64,000 nt of DNA from Limnohabitans sp. Rim47 (GCF_001517545.1 NZ_FBYA01000001.1:652929-716928); one strand, 5' to 3'. Shown: positions 1 to 8,641, counted from the stretch's first letter. Numbers and translations: made by a program. Notes: a model not told the origin generated them from the letters alone.

Positions 1-140
1 CCGTCGACCAACACATCGCCCCAAAGCACAAGCGCATCGCGGCAACCTTCGGCCATGATGCTGCGCTCGAGCGCCGCGTGTTCATCGGGTGTCAAGGGGT
101 CGATGTAGGCTTTGAGTTCTTCGTTGACGGTGATGTTCAT
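1..140 (-). CDS. ParB-like N-terminal domain protein, partial (runs off the window)
   Basis: Only the first 46 codons are present; the gene continues beyond base 1. It starts at the ATG at 140-138 and begins MNITVNEELKAYIDPLT, followed by a stretch ending LVLWGDVLVDG. The pattern 'I x GCRDALVLWGDVLVDG' is typical of the ParB/Srx-like nuclease fold found in solitary plasmid- or phage-type ParB-like proteins, where the next residues are usually HNR. The chromosomal partition ParB usually lies in a parA-parB pair, which cannot be judged here. It lies just beyond the 3' end of a tRNA-Gly gene, so it could belong to an integrated element. Assignment rests on a short fragment and is tentative. Confidence 0.55.
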   Translation of the reverse strand, partial: MNITVNEELKAYIDPLTPDEHAALERSIMAEGCRDALVLWGDVLVD

Positions 141-207
141 GGGGAAAATAGGGCAGTCGGACGTGCAACAGGCTGGGCGTTCGCAAAGACCAAAGGGCCT
201 GAACGCC

Positions 208-232
208 GAAGGCCCCTTTCGGGGCCTTCTTT
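208..232 (-). terminator. GC-rich hairpin downstream of tRNA-Gly
   Basis: A perfect 9-bp stem, GAAGGCCCC (208-216) with GGGGCCTTC (221-229) and a TTTC loop. It lies four bases beyond the encoded CCA of the leftward tRNA gene, so it probably ends or trims that transcript. The T-run (230-232) lies on the + strand side; on the - strand the stem is followed by GGCG. It is therefore not a textbook intrinsic terminator for the tRNA. Confidence 0.5.
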
Positions 233-235
233 GTG

Positions 236-309
236 TGGAGCGGGAGATGGGAATCGAACCCACGTTATTTGCTTGGGAAGCAAGAGTCCTACCATTAAAC
301 GACACCCGC
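236..309 (-). tRNA. tRNA-Gly(CCC)
   Basis: Read on the - strand this folds as a 71-nt tRNA plus encoded CCA (238-236). Acceptor GCGGGTG pairs with CTCCCGC, the D-loop contains AATGGTA, the anticodon loop is TTCCCAA (anticodon CCC), and the T arm is GTGGG-TTCGATT-CCCAT. The discriminator base is T (U), as in bacterial tRNA-Gly. Two irregularities are visible: a T6-T67 mismatch in the acceptor stem and a C27-A43 mismatch at the top of the anticodon stem. Position 9 is C rather than the usual A. It is very likely a real tRNA, but the 3' half may have been altered (see findings). Confidence 0.9.
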
Positions 310-483
310 GTGCTTTGATTGTACTGCCTGAAAACACGGCAAGGCAGGTGCTTACGGGGGCGCTTGCGTGTTCGATTTGTCACGCGTGTGACCTGATTGG
401 GCTTGGCTGGGGGCTAACCCGATGGACGCACGGGCTGCGGGTCCTTAAATTGAATGTTTTAACTCCTCAAGGAGCGCCTGCAC

Positions 484-1506
484 ATGAAAGTCCCCACCGA
501 ACCCCATGACCTGAACCCTGACCGCCCACGTCGTCAAACACTGCAAGGCATGGCCGGCATTTTGGCGGGCATGGCCGCGCCCGCCTTGATGAGCCGCAGC
601 GTGTGGGCCCAGAGCGCCTTCCCCAACAAACCCATCACGCTGATTGCACCTTGGCCACCGGGCGGCAGCAGCGATGCTGTGATGCGTGCTTTTGCCGAAA
701 GCGCTTCGCGCGCCTTGGGCGTGTCGGTGATCGTGGACAACCGGCCCGGCGCAGGCGGTACTTTGGGCGCGACCGCCATGGTCAACGCCAAGCCCGATGG
801 CTACATGCTGACGCAATTGCCGCTGGGCATTTACCGTCTACCCCACATGCAAAAAATGGCGTTTGATCCGGTGAAAGACCTCACGCACATCGCGTGCCTG
901 ACGGGCTATACCTTTGGCTTGGTGGCGACCATGGACGCGCCCTTTAAGACGCTCAAGGAGATGGTGGCTTATGCCAAAGCCAACCCAGGCAAAGTGGAAT
1001 ACGGCAGCACCGGGACCGGCACCACGCCGCACCTGGCCATCGAAGAGTTTTCGCAAAAAGCGGGCGTTGAGCTCAATCACATTCCCTACAAGGGCTCGGC
1101 CGAGTTGATGCAAGCCATTTTGGGTGGGCACATTCGCGTGATGAGCGGCACGACCGAATTCGCACCGCTGGTCAAAGAGGGCAAGCTGCGCCTTTTGGCC
1201 ACGCTGGGGCGTAACCGCACCAAGGCATTCCCGGACATTCCGACGGTGAAGGAAAGTGGCTGGGACACGATCAGCGAATCGCCCTTTGGCATTGGCGGCC
1301 CCAAGGGCATGGACCCTGCGGTGGTGCGCGTGTTGCACGACGCGTTCAAGAAAACGCTAGAAGACCCCAAGGTGCTCGAGACCCTGGACCGATTCTTCCA
1401 GCCTGTGATCTACATGGGCACCGAGGAATACACCCGGTATGGACAGCGCACCTTCGAGGTCGAGCGTGGCACGATTGAACGCTTGGGTTTGGCCAAAAAG
1501 TCATGA
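484..1506 (+). CDS. Tripartite tricarboxylate transporter substrate-binding protein (Bug family)
   Basis: A 340-residue periplasmic solute receptor of the Bug (TctC) family, which is greatly expanded in Burkholderiales and binds carboxylates for TctA/TctB-type transporters. The N-terminus has a twin-arginine-like element (RRQTLQG, about residues 17-23) and a hydrophobic stretch ending in a VWAQS cleavage site near residue 43. The family hallmark PWPPGGSSD follows at about residues 57-65, and GSTGTGTTPHLA lies near residue 178. The ATG at 484 has a clear AAGGAG ribosome site at 468-473. No TctA or TctB membrane gene is in the window, so it is an orphan receptor here and its ligand cannot be told. 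Two hairpins follow the stop codon. Confidence 0.93.
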   Translation: MKVPTEPHDLNPDRPRRQTLQGMAGILAGMAAPALMSRSVWAQSAFPNKPITLIAPWPPGGSSDAVMRAFAESASRALGVSVIVDNRPGAGGTLGATAMVNAKPDGYMLTQLPLGIYRLPHMQKMAFDPVKDLTHIACLTGYTFGLVATMDAPFKTLKEMVAYAKANPGKVEYGSTGTGTTPHLAIEEFSQKAGVELNHIPYKGSAELMQAILGGHIRVMSGTTEFAPLVKEGKLRLLATLGRNRTKAFPDIPTVKESGWDTISESPFGIGGPKGMDPAVVRVLHDAFKKTLEDPKVLETLDRFFQPVIYMGTEEYTRYGQRTFEVERGTIERLGLAKKS

Positions 1507-1509
1507 AAA

Positions 1510-1529
1510 AAGGCACCCAGGGGTGCCTT
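1510..1529 (+). terminator. Hairpin just after the Bug gene
   Basis: AAGGCACC (1510-1517) pairs with GGTGCCTT (1522-1529) around CAGG, four bases past the stop codon. It has no T-run of its own and probably works together with the stronger hairpin at 1544-1570. Confidence 0.5.
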
Positions 1530-1543
1530 GATCTCAACCGCGC

Positions 1544-1571
1544 AAAGCCGCCAGCGCTGCTGGCGGCTTTT
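1544..1571. terminator. Bidirectional terminator between the Bug gene and gabD
   Basis: AAAGCCGCCAGC (1544-1555) and GCTGGCGGCTTT (1559-1570) make a perfect 12-bp stem with a 3-base loop and a further T at 1571. The arms are A-rich on the outside, so the mirror transcript also ends in TTT. It suits both the rightward binding-protein gene and the leftward gabD gene that converge here. Confidence 0.8.
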
Positions 1572-1585
1572 GTCGCTTCTGGCCG

Positions 1586-3064
1586 TCATTTCAGGATATC
1601 GCCCACACAGAGGTATTTGATTTCCACATAGTCGTCCATGCCGTGGTGCGAGCCTTCGCGGCCCAGGCCCGACTGCTTGACGCCGCCAAACGGTACGTGC
1701 TCGGTGGCCAAAATGCCCACGTTGATGCCGACCATGCCGTATTCGAGCGCCTCGCTCACGCGGAAGATGCGGCCCACGTCGCGGCTGTAAAAGTAACTGG
1801 CCAGGCCAAATTCGGTGTTGTTGGCCGCAAAGATGGCGTCTTGTTCGGTCTTGAACTTGAAGATCGGCGCGAAGGGGCCAAAGGTTTCTTCCTTGGCGCA
1901 GACCATGTCGGCGGTGGCATCGGCCACAACGGTGGGCTCAAAGAACTGGCCGTCCAAGCGCTTGCCCCCAGTGAGCACGCGGGCACCTTTGGCCACAGCG
2001 TCTTTCACATGGCGCTCCACCTTGTCGAGGGCCGAAGGCTCGATCAGCGGGCCTTGGTTCACACCCTCGGCAAAGCCGTTGCCGACTTTGGCCGTTTTGA
2101 CCTTGGCTGCGAACTTGGTGGCGAACTCTTCGTACACCGATTCCTGCACATAAAAACGGTTGGAGCACACACAGGTCTGGCCCGCGTTGCGGTATTTGCT
2201 GGCAAATGCGCCCTCGACGGCGCTGTCGATGTCGGCGTCTTCAAACACGATGAAGGGCGCGTTGCCCCCCAACTCCAAAGACATTTTCTTCACCGTCGGG
2301 GCCGATTGCGCCATCAAGATGCGGCCCACTTCGGTAGAGCCCGTGAAGCTGATGTGGCGCACCACGTCGCTCGCACACAGCACTTTGCCAATGGCAATGC
2401 TTTGCGGACCGTCGGCGGTGACGATGTTGAGCACGCCAGCTGGGATGCCCGCGCGGATGGCCAACTCGGCAGCCGCCAGGGCGGTGAGCGGGGTTTGCTC
2501 GGCGGGTTTGATGACCACAGGGCAGCCAGCGGCCAGGGCCGGGGCCACCTTGCGGGTGATCATGGCCAGAGGGAAGTTCCAGGGCGTGATGGCCGCGCAC
2601 ACACCAATGGGCTGCTTGAGCACCAGCAGGCGGCGGTTGTTGTCGAACTGCGGCAGCGTTTCGCCATTGACGCGCTTGGCCTCTTCGGCAAACCATTCCA
2701 CAAAACTCGCGCCATAAGCCACTTCGCCACGCGACTCGGCGATTGGCTTGCCGTTTTCTGCGGTCATCAGCCGCGCCAGGTCTTCGGTGTTGGCGATCAG
2801 CAGGTCAAACCATTTGCGCAAGATGATGCTTCGCTCTTTGGCCGTCTTGGTTTTCCAGGGGCCCCAAGCGGCGTTGGCGGCGGCAATGGCGGCTTCGGCT
2901 TCGACCGCGCCGAGGTTGGCCACGCTGGCCAAGTGCCCGCCGGTGGCCGGGTCGGTCACGTCAAAACGCTTGCTGCCTGCGACCCATTGGCCGTTGATCA
3001 GGGCATCGGTTTTAAGCAATGAAGGGTCGTTGAGCAGGGCGAGGGGGGATGTGAGGGTGTTCAT
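1586..3064 (-). CDS. gabD: NAD(P)-dependent succinate-semialdehyde dehydrogenase
   Basis: A 492-residue aldehyde dehydrogenase that oxidises succinate semialdehyde to succinate, the last step of the GABA shunt. Visible ALDH features are the PWNFPLAM segment (161-168), the cofactor-binding lysine in VVIKPAEQ (about 186), FTGSTEVG (240-247), the general-base Glu264 in LELGG and the catalytic Cys298 in NAGQTCVCSNRF. Length and the QTCVCSNR context fit GabD better than other ALDHs; glutarate-semialdehyde dehydrogenase (DavD) is the nearest alternative. The ATG at 3064 has a CAGGAGA ribosome site. A 20-bp palindrome lies immediately upstream of that site, suggesting repressor control. It is transcribed divergently from alaS and has no gabT or gabP neighbour. 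Confidence 0.92.
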   Translation of the reverse strand: MNTLTSPLALLNDPSLLKTDALINGQWVAGSKRFDVTDPATGGHLASVANLGAVEAEAAIAAANAAWGPWKTKTAKERSIILRKWFDLLIANTEDLARLMTAENGKPIAESRGEVAYGASFVEWFAEEAKRVNGETLPQFDNNRRLLVLKQPIGVCAAITPWNFPLAMITRKVAPALAAGCPVVIKPAEQTPLTALAAAELAIRAGIPAGVLNIVTADGPQSIAIGKVLCASDVVRHISFTGSTEVGRILMAQSAPTVKKMSLELGGNAPFIVFEDADIDSAVEGAFASKYRNAGQTCVCSNRFYVQESVYEEFATKFAAKVKTAKVGNGFAEGVNQGPLIEPSALDKVERHVKDAVAKGARVLTGGKRLDGQFFEPTVVADATADMVCAKEETFGPFAPIFKFKTEQDAIFAANNTEFGLASYFYSRDVGRIFRVSEALEYGMVGINVGILATEHVPFGGVKQSGLGREGSHHGMDDYVEIKYLCVGDILK

Positions 3065-3078
3065 GGGGTCTCCTGTAA

Positions 3079-3098
3079 TTATTTAACCTGTTAAATAA
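3079..3098. promoter_or_regulatory. Perfect palindrome upstream of gabD, candidate operator
   Basis: TTATTTAAC (3079-3087) and GTTAAATAA (3090-3098) are perfect inverted arms around CT. The 18 paired bases are A/T-rich in a G/C-rich region. The element sits directly 5' of the gabD ribosome site, where a bound repressor would block transcription. The geometry suits a dimeric helix-turn-helix regulator; which one is unknown. Confidence 0.6.
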
Positions 3099-3175
3099 AT
3101 TGTGCCATGGTTCGTACACTATCGCAGTTGGCGCATGCCGCCTGTCACGCAAACAACTGCCTGCGGGGGCAAACT

Positions 3176-3181
3176 TATAAT
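3176..3181 (+). promoter_or_regulatory. Candidate -10 box for alaS
   Basis: TATAAT at 3176-3181, 29 bases before the alaS ATG. No good -35 hexamer is seen at 16-18 bases upstream. The downstream context ATAATCGCCGG recurs at 6480, before the transglutaminase-like gene. Confidence 0.5.
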
Positions 3182-3210
3182 CGCCGGTTGCATCTAAAGC
3201 AAAGAACACC

Positions 3211-5862
3211 ATGAGCCAAACCGTTATTTCCGTCGCCGACATCCGCAAGACTTTCCTGGACTTTTTTGAGTCCAAGGGCCACACCGTGGTGGCGTCCAGC
3301 CCCCTGGTGCCGGGCAACGACCCGACCCTCATGTTCACCAACTCAGGCATGGTCCAGTTCAAAGACGTGTTTTTGGGCTCGGACAAGCGCTCGTATGTGC
3401 GTGCCGCGTCTGTACAGGCTTGCCTGCGTGCCGGTGGCAAGCACAACGACCTGGAAAACGTGGGCTACACCGCCCGTCACCACACCTTCTTTGAGATGCT
3501 GGGCAACTGGTCATTTGGCGACTACTTCAAGCGCGAGTCGCTGGAGTGGGCTTGGGAGCTTTTGACGCAGGTTTACAAGCTGCCCGCCGACAAGCTCTAT
3601 GCCACGGTGTACATGGAAGACGATGAGGCTTACGCCATTTGGGAGGCCATTTTTGTCAAGGCGGGCTGGACGCCCGAGCGCATCGTGCAGGAAACCCGCA
3701 TCATCCGCATCGGCGACAACAAAGGCGGTCGCTACAAGTCCGACAACTTCTGGATGATGGCTGACACCGGCCCTTGCGGCCCTTGCTCTGAAATCTTTTA
3801 CGACCACGGTGCCCACATCCCTGGCGGTCCACCCGGCAGCCCCGATGAAGACGGCGACCGCTTCATCGAGATCTGGAACAACGTGTTCATGCAATTCAAC
3901 ATGGACGAAACCGGTGCCGTCACGCCGCTGCCTGCGCCTTGCGTGGACACCGGCATGGGCCTCGAACGGCTTGCCGCGATCTTGCAGCACGTTCACAGCA
4001 ACTACGAGATCGACATTTTTGATGCGCTGATCAAAGCAGCTTCGCGCGAAACCGGCTGTACCGATTTGGGTCACAAGTCCTTGCGCGTGATCGCCGACCA
4101 CATCCGCGCCACCGCCTTCTTGGTCAGCGACGGCGTGGTGCCGAGCAACGAAGGCCGCGGCTATGTACAGCGCCGCATCATTCGCCGCGCGATTCGGCAC
4201 GGGTATTTGCTGGGCCAGAAAACCCCGTTCTTTCACAAGCTGGTGCCCGATCTGGTCCAACTGATGGGCGCGGCTTACCCCAACATGGCCAATCAAGCCG
4301 AACGCATTGCTGAGATCTTGCGCATTGAAGAAGTCCGCTTCTTTGAGACCTTGCAAAGCGGCATGCAGATTCTGGATGCGGCCCTCGAAGGTGGCGTCAA
4401 AGTGTTGCCCGGTGAAGTCGCGTTCAAGCTGCATGACACCTACGGCTTCCCACTGGATTTGTCGGCTGACGTGTGCCGTGAACGCGGCCTGAGCGTGGAC
4501 GAAGCCGGTTTTGCCGCTGCCATGGAAAAGCAAAAAGCCCAAGCCCGCGCGGCAGGTAAATTCAAGATGGACAAAGCGCTCGACTATTCGGGCGCGGGCA
4601 ATGACTTTGTGGGCTATGACGAGCTGACGGCCCATGCCAAAGTGCTGGCCTTGTACGCCGATGGCAACGCCGTCACCGAGTTGAAGGCCGGTCAAGCGGG
4701 CGTGGTGGTGCTGGACACGACCCCGTTTTATGCCGAGTCGGGTGGGCAGGTGGGCGACCAAGGCGTGCTGCACAACGCAGGTGCGCAGTTCGATGTGGCC
4801 GACACCCTCAAGATCAAGGCCGATGTGTTTGGCCACCATGGCGAATTGAAATCTGGCAGCCTCAAAGTGGGTGACGCGGTGCAAGCCCATGTGGACTTGG
4901 GCCTGCGCGCCGCCACAGTGCGCAACCACAGCGCCACGCATTTGATGCACAAGGCCTTGCGTGAAGTGCTGGGCAGCCACGTGCAGCAAAAAGGCAGTTT
5001 GGTGAATGCCGAGCGCACCCGTTTTGACTTTGCGCACAACGCACCGGTCAGCGATGCCGAAATCCGCGAAATCGAAGCGCGTGTGAACGCCGAAATTTTG
5101 GCCAACGCCGCTGCGCAAGCGCGTGTGATGGACATTGAAAGCGCCCAGAAAACCGGCGCCATGATGCTGTTTGGCGAGAAGTACGGCGAGACCGTGCGCG
5201 TGCTCGACATCGGCTCTAGCCGCGAACTGTGCGGTGGCACCCACGTCAAGGCCACGGGCGACATTGGCCTGTTCAAGATCGTGGGCGAGGGCGGTGTGGC
5301 CGCTGGCGTGCGCCGCATCGAGGCGGTGACGGGCCAAAACGCTTTGGCTTATCTGCAAACGCTGGAAGACACCGTCACCCAAGCGGCGGGCACCCTCAAG
5401 GCCCAGCCTGCCGAATTGAATGCCCGCATCGCGCAAGTGCTCGACCAAGTCAAGGCGCTGGAGAAAGAACTGGCTGCCGCTAAAGGCAAGCTGGCTTCGG
5501 CCCAGGGCGACGAGTTGATGGCTCAGGCGGTGGACATCAAGGGCATTAAATTGGTGGTGGCCAAGCTGGAAGGTGCCGATGCCAAAACCCTGCGCGACAC
5601 CGTGGACAAGCTCAAAGACAAGCTCAAGACCGCCGTGATTGTCTTGACCTCCGTGGATGGCGACAAGGTGCAGATTGCCGCGGGCGTGACAGCCGACAGC
5701 ACAGGCAAAGTCAAGGCGGGCGAGCTGGCCAGCTATGTGGCCCAACAAGTGGGTGGCAAAGGCGGTGGCAAGCCCGACATGGCCATGGCCGGTGGCACCG
5801 ATGCTGCGGCACTGCCCGCTGCGATGGCCAGCGTGCAGGCTTGGGTGACCGAGCGGGTTTGA
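3211..5862 (+). CDS. alaS: Alanine--tRNA ligase
   Basis: An 883-residue class II synthetase that charges tRNA-Ala, with the usual full AlaS length. The N-terminal catalytic core starts VADIRKTFLDFFESKGH and contains NSGMVQFKDVFLG and the class II motif-3 region DTGMGLERLAAILQ. The editing domain carries the zinc/hydrolysis motifs RNHSATHLMHKALREVLG (HxxxH) and CGGTHVKATGDIG (CxxxH), and a C-Ala domain ends in GGGKPDMAMAGG. All domains are intact. The following TlpA-like gene starts within its stop codon (TGATG), so the two are translationally coupled. A -10-like TATAAT lies 29 bases upstream of the ATG. Confidence 0.97.
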   Translation: MSQTVISVADIRKTFLDFFESKGHTVVASSPLVPGNDPTLMFTNSGMVQFKDVFLGSDKRSYVRAASVQACLRAGGKHNDLENVGYTARHHTFFEMLGNWSFGDYFKRESLEWAWELLTQVYKLPADKLYATVYMEDDEAYAIWEAIFVKAGWTPERIVQETRIIRIGDNKGGRYKSDNFWMMADTGPCGPCSEIFYDHGAHIPGGPPGSPDEDGDRFIEIWNNVFMQFNMDETGAVTPLPAPCVDTGMGLERLAAILQHVHSNYEIDIFDALIKAASRETGCTDLGHKSLRVIADHIRATAFLVSDGVVPSNEGRGYVQRRIIRRAIRHGYLLGQKTPFFHKLVPDLVQLMGAAYPNMANQAERIAEILRIEEVRFFETLQSGMQILDAALEGGVKVLPGEVAFKLHDTYGFPLDLSADVCRERGLSVDEAGFAAAMEKQKAQARAAGKFKMDKALDYSGAGNDFVGYDELTAHAKVLALYADGNAVTELKAGQAGVVVLDTTPFYAESGGQVGDQGVLHNAGAQFDVADTLKIKADVFGHHGELKSGSLKVGDAVQAHVDLGLRAATVRNHSATHLMHKALREVLGSHVQQKGSLVNAERTRFDFAHNAPVSDAEIREIEARVNAEILANAAAQARVMDIESAQKTGAMMLFGEKYGETVRVLDIGSSRELCGGTHVKATGDIGLFKIVGEGGVAAGVRRIEAVTGQNALAYLQTLEDTVTQAAGTLKAQPAELNARIAQVLDQVKALEKELAAAKGKLASAQGDELMAQAVDIKGIKLVVAKLEGADAKTLRDTVDKLKDKLKTAVIVLTSVDGDKVQIAAGVTADSTGKVKAGELASYVAQQVGGKGGGKPDMAMAGGTDAAALPAAMASVQAWVTERV

Positions 5863-6422
5863 TGTCGCTGTTGCGTGCTTGGGTCTCTGTGGTGCTTTGC
5901 GCACCGCTGCTGGCCCATGCCCAGTTTGACAAAACCCCTTGGCCTCGGTCGCAAGCTACGCCCAAGATGGACGTGGTGGATCTGCAGGGCCAGCGCTGGA
6001 CCAGCGCCGACCTCAAGGGTCGGGTGGTCGTGCTCAACTTTTGGGCTACATGGTGCGGCCCTTGCAAAGAAGAAATGCCGTCCTTGCAGGCACTGCATAA
6101 AAGCCGAGTAAATGGCAAAGTAGATGGCCAAAGCGATGCCACTCAAGCCGTCGTGATCGGCATCAACGTGAAAGAAACCGCCAGCACGGTACGCCGTTTC
6201 ATGTCTGCGCAGCACTTGGATTTGCCGGTGGTGCTGGATGCGCAAGGCGATCTGACCCGGCAGTGGGGCGTGCGCATTTACCCGACCACGGTCTTGATCG
6301 GGCCAGATGGTCAAGCGCGTTGGCGTGTGGTCGGCGATGTGGATTGGAACGGCCCCATCTCGCGGGCTTGGCTCCATGATTTGCGGGCACAGCCTGTGTC
6401 TCAGGCGGTTCGCCAGCCATAA
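5862..6422 (+). CDS. TlpA/ResA-family periplasmic thioredoxin-like protein
   Basis: A 186-residue exported thioredoxin-fold protein. Residues 1-20 (MSLLRAWVSVVLCAPLLAHA) form a signal peptide cut before QFDKT. The redox motif WCGPC gives cysteines 65 and 68, and a cis-proline segment (YPTTVLIGPDG) follows near residue 145. Such proteins reduce cysteines in the periplasm, often for cytochrome c maturation, but no cytochrome gene is nearby, so the partner is unknown. I chose the ATG at 5862, which overlaps the alaS stop by one base; an upstream in-frame TTG would destroy the signal peptide. Confidence 0.85.
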   Translation: MSLLRAWVSVVLCAPLLAHAQFDKTPWPRSQATPKMDVVDLQGQRWTSADLKGRVVVLNFWATWCGPCKEEMPSLQALHKSRVNGKVDGQSDATQAVVIGINVKETASTVRRFMSAQHLDLPVVLDAQGDLTRQWGVRIYPTTVLIGPDGQARWRVVGDVDWNGPISRAWLHDLRAQPVSQAVRQP

Positions 6423-6596
6423 GCAAGGTCTTCTGGGCTTTTCCATCGGGCCATTCATAGGGCCATCCATCGGTCGGTCATAATCGCCGGACTTTGCGCG
6501 CTTTGTGCAGGGCGACCTGCCTTCGGGGCATTGGCTGTTTTTCATCACGCCTTGCATGTGCCGACAGGTCTCATCCCCTATTTCGGAGTTCTTTCC

Positions 6597-7715
6597 ATGA
6601 CCACTGCCCGCCGTTCTTTGCTCAAAGGGGGTGCCGCTCTGGGCGCCATGATCGCTGCACCTACTTGGTTGCATGCCCAAACCACGACCCCAGCGGTTGA
6701 ACGGCGCTTTGCCCCTGCAGTGGGCAACTGGCGTACGTTTGATGTGACCACCCGCGTCGAAATCGCTGACCCACAAGGTGCCACGCGTGTGTGGTTGCCT
6801 GTGCCCAGCATGAACACCGCTTGGCAGAATTCCCTGGACACCCGATTCAGCAGCAACGGCACGGCCCGAATGGGCAGCGACCTGGTGGAAGGGGCCCGCT
6901 TTGTGGTGGCCGAGTTCGCTGAAGGCGTGCGTCCAGTCATCGAAATCACCAGCCGTGTGCAAACCCAAAACCGATCAGCCGAGTTATCGGCTGGCCGCAG
7001 CTTCGCGCCCGAAGCGGCCGATACCCTGCGCCACTACACGCGTGCCACCCAGATGCTGCCCCTTGATGGCATTGTGCGCACCACTGCACTGCAAGCCACC
7101 AAGGGCGCGAAGACGGACGAGCAAAAAGCCCGAGCAGTCTATGACTGGGTGGTGAGCAACGCCTTTCGTGACCCCAAGACACGCGGCTGCGGCGAGGGCG
7201 ACATCAAGACCATGCTGGAAACCGGCAACCTCGGCGGCAAATGCGCCGACTTGAACGCCTTGTTTGTGGGCCTTTGCCGTGCGGTGGGCGTGCCCGCTCG
7301 CGATGTGTACGGGATCCGGCTGGCGCCTTCGGAGTTTGGCTACAAAGAGCTGTCGGGCAACCCGGCCAGCCTCAAGGGTGCACAACACTGCCGCGCCGAG
7401 GTGTATTTGCAAGCCTATGGCTGGGTGGCGATGGACCCCGCCGACGTGGCCAAGGTCATGCGCCTCGAAACCGCCGATTGGATCAAAAAAACCAACCACC
7501 CCGTGGTGGCCCCGGTGTACAAGCACCTGTTTGGCGGCTGGGAAGGCAACTGGATGGCTTGGAACACATCGCACGATGTGAGCTTGCCTGGGGCCAAAGC
7601 CGGCCCTGTCAATTTCTTGATGTACCCGGTGGCCGAGACGGCTGAAGGTCGTTTGGACTCTTACGCACCAGACGCGTTCAAGTACACGATCACGGCAACC
7701 GAAATCAAGGTCTGA
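6597..7715 (+). CDS. Tat-exported transglutaminase-like superfamily protein
   Basis: A 372-residue protein beginning MTTARRSLLKGGAALGAMIAAP with a twin-arginine motif (RRSLLKG) and cleavage near LHAQ, so it is probably exported folded. The transglutaminase-like core shows the catalytic Cys (about residue 215) in GGKCADLNALFVGLCRAVGVPAR, a His in QHCRAEVYL and an Asp in WVAMDPADV, the Cys-His-Asp triad of this fold. In bacteria such domains act as peptidases or amidases rather than crosslinkers; the substrate is unknown. The ATG at 6597 follows a CGGAG site. The preceding 174 bases contain a CATAAT-type -10 near 6479 and nothing else I recognise. Confidence 0.83.
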   Translation: MTTARRSLLKGGAALGAMIAAPTWLHAQTTTPAVERRFAPAVGNWRTFDVTTRVEIADPQGATRVWLPVPSMNTAWQNSLDTRFSSNGTARMGSDLVEGARFVVAEFAEGVRPVIEITSRVQTQNRSAELSAGRSFAPEAADTLRHYTRATQMLPLDGIVRTTALQATKGAKTDEQKARAVYDWVVSNAFRDPKTRGCGEGDIKTMLETGNLGGKCADLNALFVGLCRAVGVPARDVYGIRLAPSEFGYKELSGNPASLKGAQHCRAEVYLQAYGWVAMDPADVAKVMRLETADWIKKTNHPVVAPVYKHLFGGWEGNWMAWNTSHDVSLPGAKAGPVNFLMYPVAETAEGRLDSYAPDAFKYTITATEIKV

Positions 7716-7718
7716 TCA

Positions 7719-7749
7719 CAGCTGCAGTTCACAGCCGAAGCTGCAGCTG
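7719..7749. terminator. Hairpin at the convergent gene ends
   Basis: CAGCTGCAG (7719-7727) and CTGCAGCTG (7741-7749) form a perfect 9-bp stem with a 13-base loop. It overlaps the last codons of the leftward pseudouridine synthase gene. There is no T-run; a weak bidirectional terminator is the likeliest role. Confidence 0.35.
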
Positions 7750-8640
7750 GCTCTCAAACACTCGGGCTTGCCCCGTGTGGGGGTCGGTGAACTGCACCGA
7801 TTGGGCCAGCAACTGCAAGGGCTGGCTAAAGTCTTCCGGGGCATCCGGCCCGCGCAGCACGGTCGGGTAAAACAAGTCGCCCTCAATGGGCATGCCCAAC
7901 GCATTCATGTGTACCCGCAGTTGATGGCGCTTGCCGGTGATGGGTTCAAGTTGGTAGAGCGCCCGGTCACCCGAGGTACGCAGCAGGCTGATGCGGGTTT
8001 CGCTGTTGGCTTGGCCAGCAACTTCTTGGGTTCTGAAGAAGGGCTCGCCCGGCACCAAGCGGCTGGTGTGTACGCGTGGCAAATCCACTTGAGGTGGCCA
8101 TGCTGCAACGGCGTGGTACGACTTGTGAATGTGTTTGTCTCGGAACAGGGCGTGATAAGCATCGCGCTCATGCAGGCGTTTGCCCAACAGCACCAGGCCT
8201 GCGGTCTCGCGGTCAATGCGGTGCAGGGGCACCAAGTCGGCGCAAGCGGTCAGGCGTTTGAGTTGCACCAACAGGCTTTGCTGCACATAGCGCCCGCTGG
8301 GGGTGACGGGCATGAAATGCGGTTTGTCGGCCACCAGCAGGTGATCGTCTTCAAACACGATGCGCGCTTGCACGGGTAAGACCGGTTCATTGACCAGGTT
8401 GCGGTAGTAATAAAAGCGTTGACCCGGCTGGCAGGCTTGCTCGGGCAGGGCGGGCTGACCGGTTTCCTGCAAGACCAGGCCTTCTTGCAAGCGCTGTGCC
8501 CATTCGCTGCGCGCGATGCCGGGCATGCGTGCAGCCAAAAAATCGAGCACATTGAGCGTGCAGGCTGGTGGGACCGAAACCACGCTGGCGCTCACGCCAT
8601 CGCGCATGGGCAACTGAGGCCCTTGGCCCGCTTGGCTCAT
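7729..8640 (-). CDS. RluA-family pseudouridine synthase
   Basis: A 303-residue RNA-uridine isomerase. The signature HRIDRETAGLVLLGK gives the catalytic Asp143, and ITGKRHQLRVHMNALGMPI matches the conserved C-terminal RluA motif. The N-terminal part (about residues 30-70) looks like a degenerate S4-type or RluA-specific extension. Which uridine it modifies (23S rRNA or tRNA) cannot be told; the RluA/RluC group is best. I chose the ATG at 8640, one base after the trmB stop, rather than an upstream in-frame codon that would sit inside trmB. It is probably co-transcribed with trmB. Confidence 0.85.
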   Translation of the reverse strand: MSQAGQGPQLPMRDGVSASVVSVPPACTLNVLDFLAARMPGIARSEWAQRLQEGLVLQETGQPALPEQACQPGQRFYYYRNLVNEPVLPVQARIVFEDDHLLVADKPHFMPVTPSGRYVQQSLLVQLKRLTACADLVPLHRIDRETAGLVLLGKRLHERDAYHALFRDKHIHKSYHAVAAWPPQVDLPRVHTSRLVPGEPFFRTQEVAGQANSETRISLLRTSGDRALYQLEPITGKRHQLRVHMNALGMPIEGDLFYPTVLRGPDAPEDFSQPLQLLAQSVQFTDPHTGQARVFESQLQLRL

Positions 8641-8641
8641 G

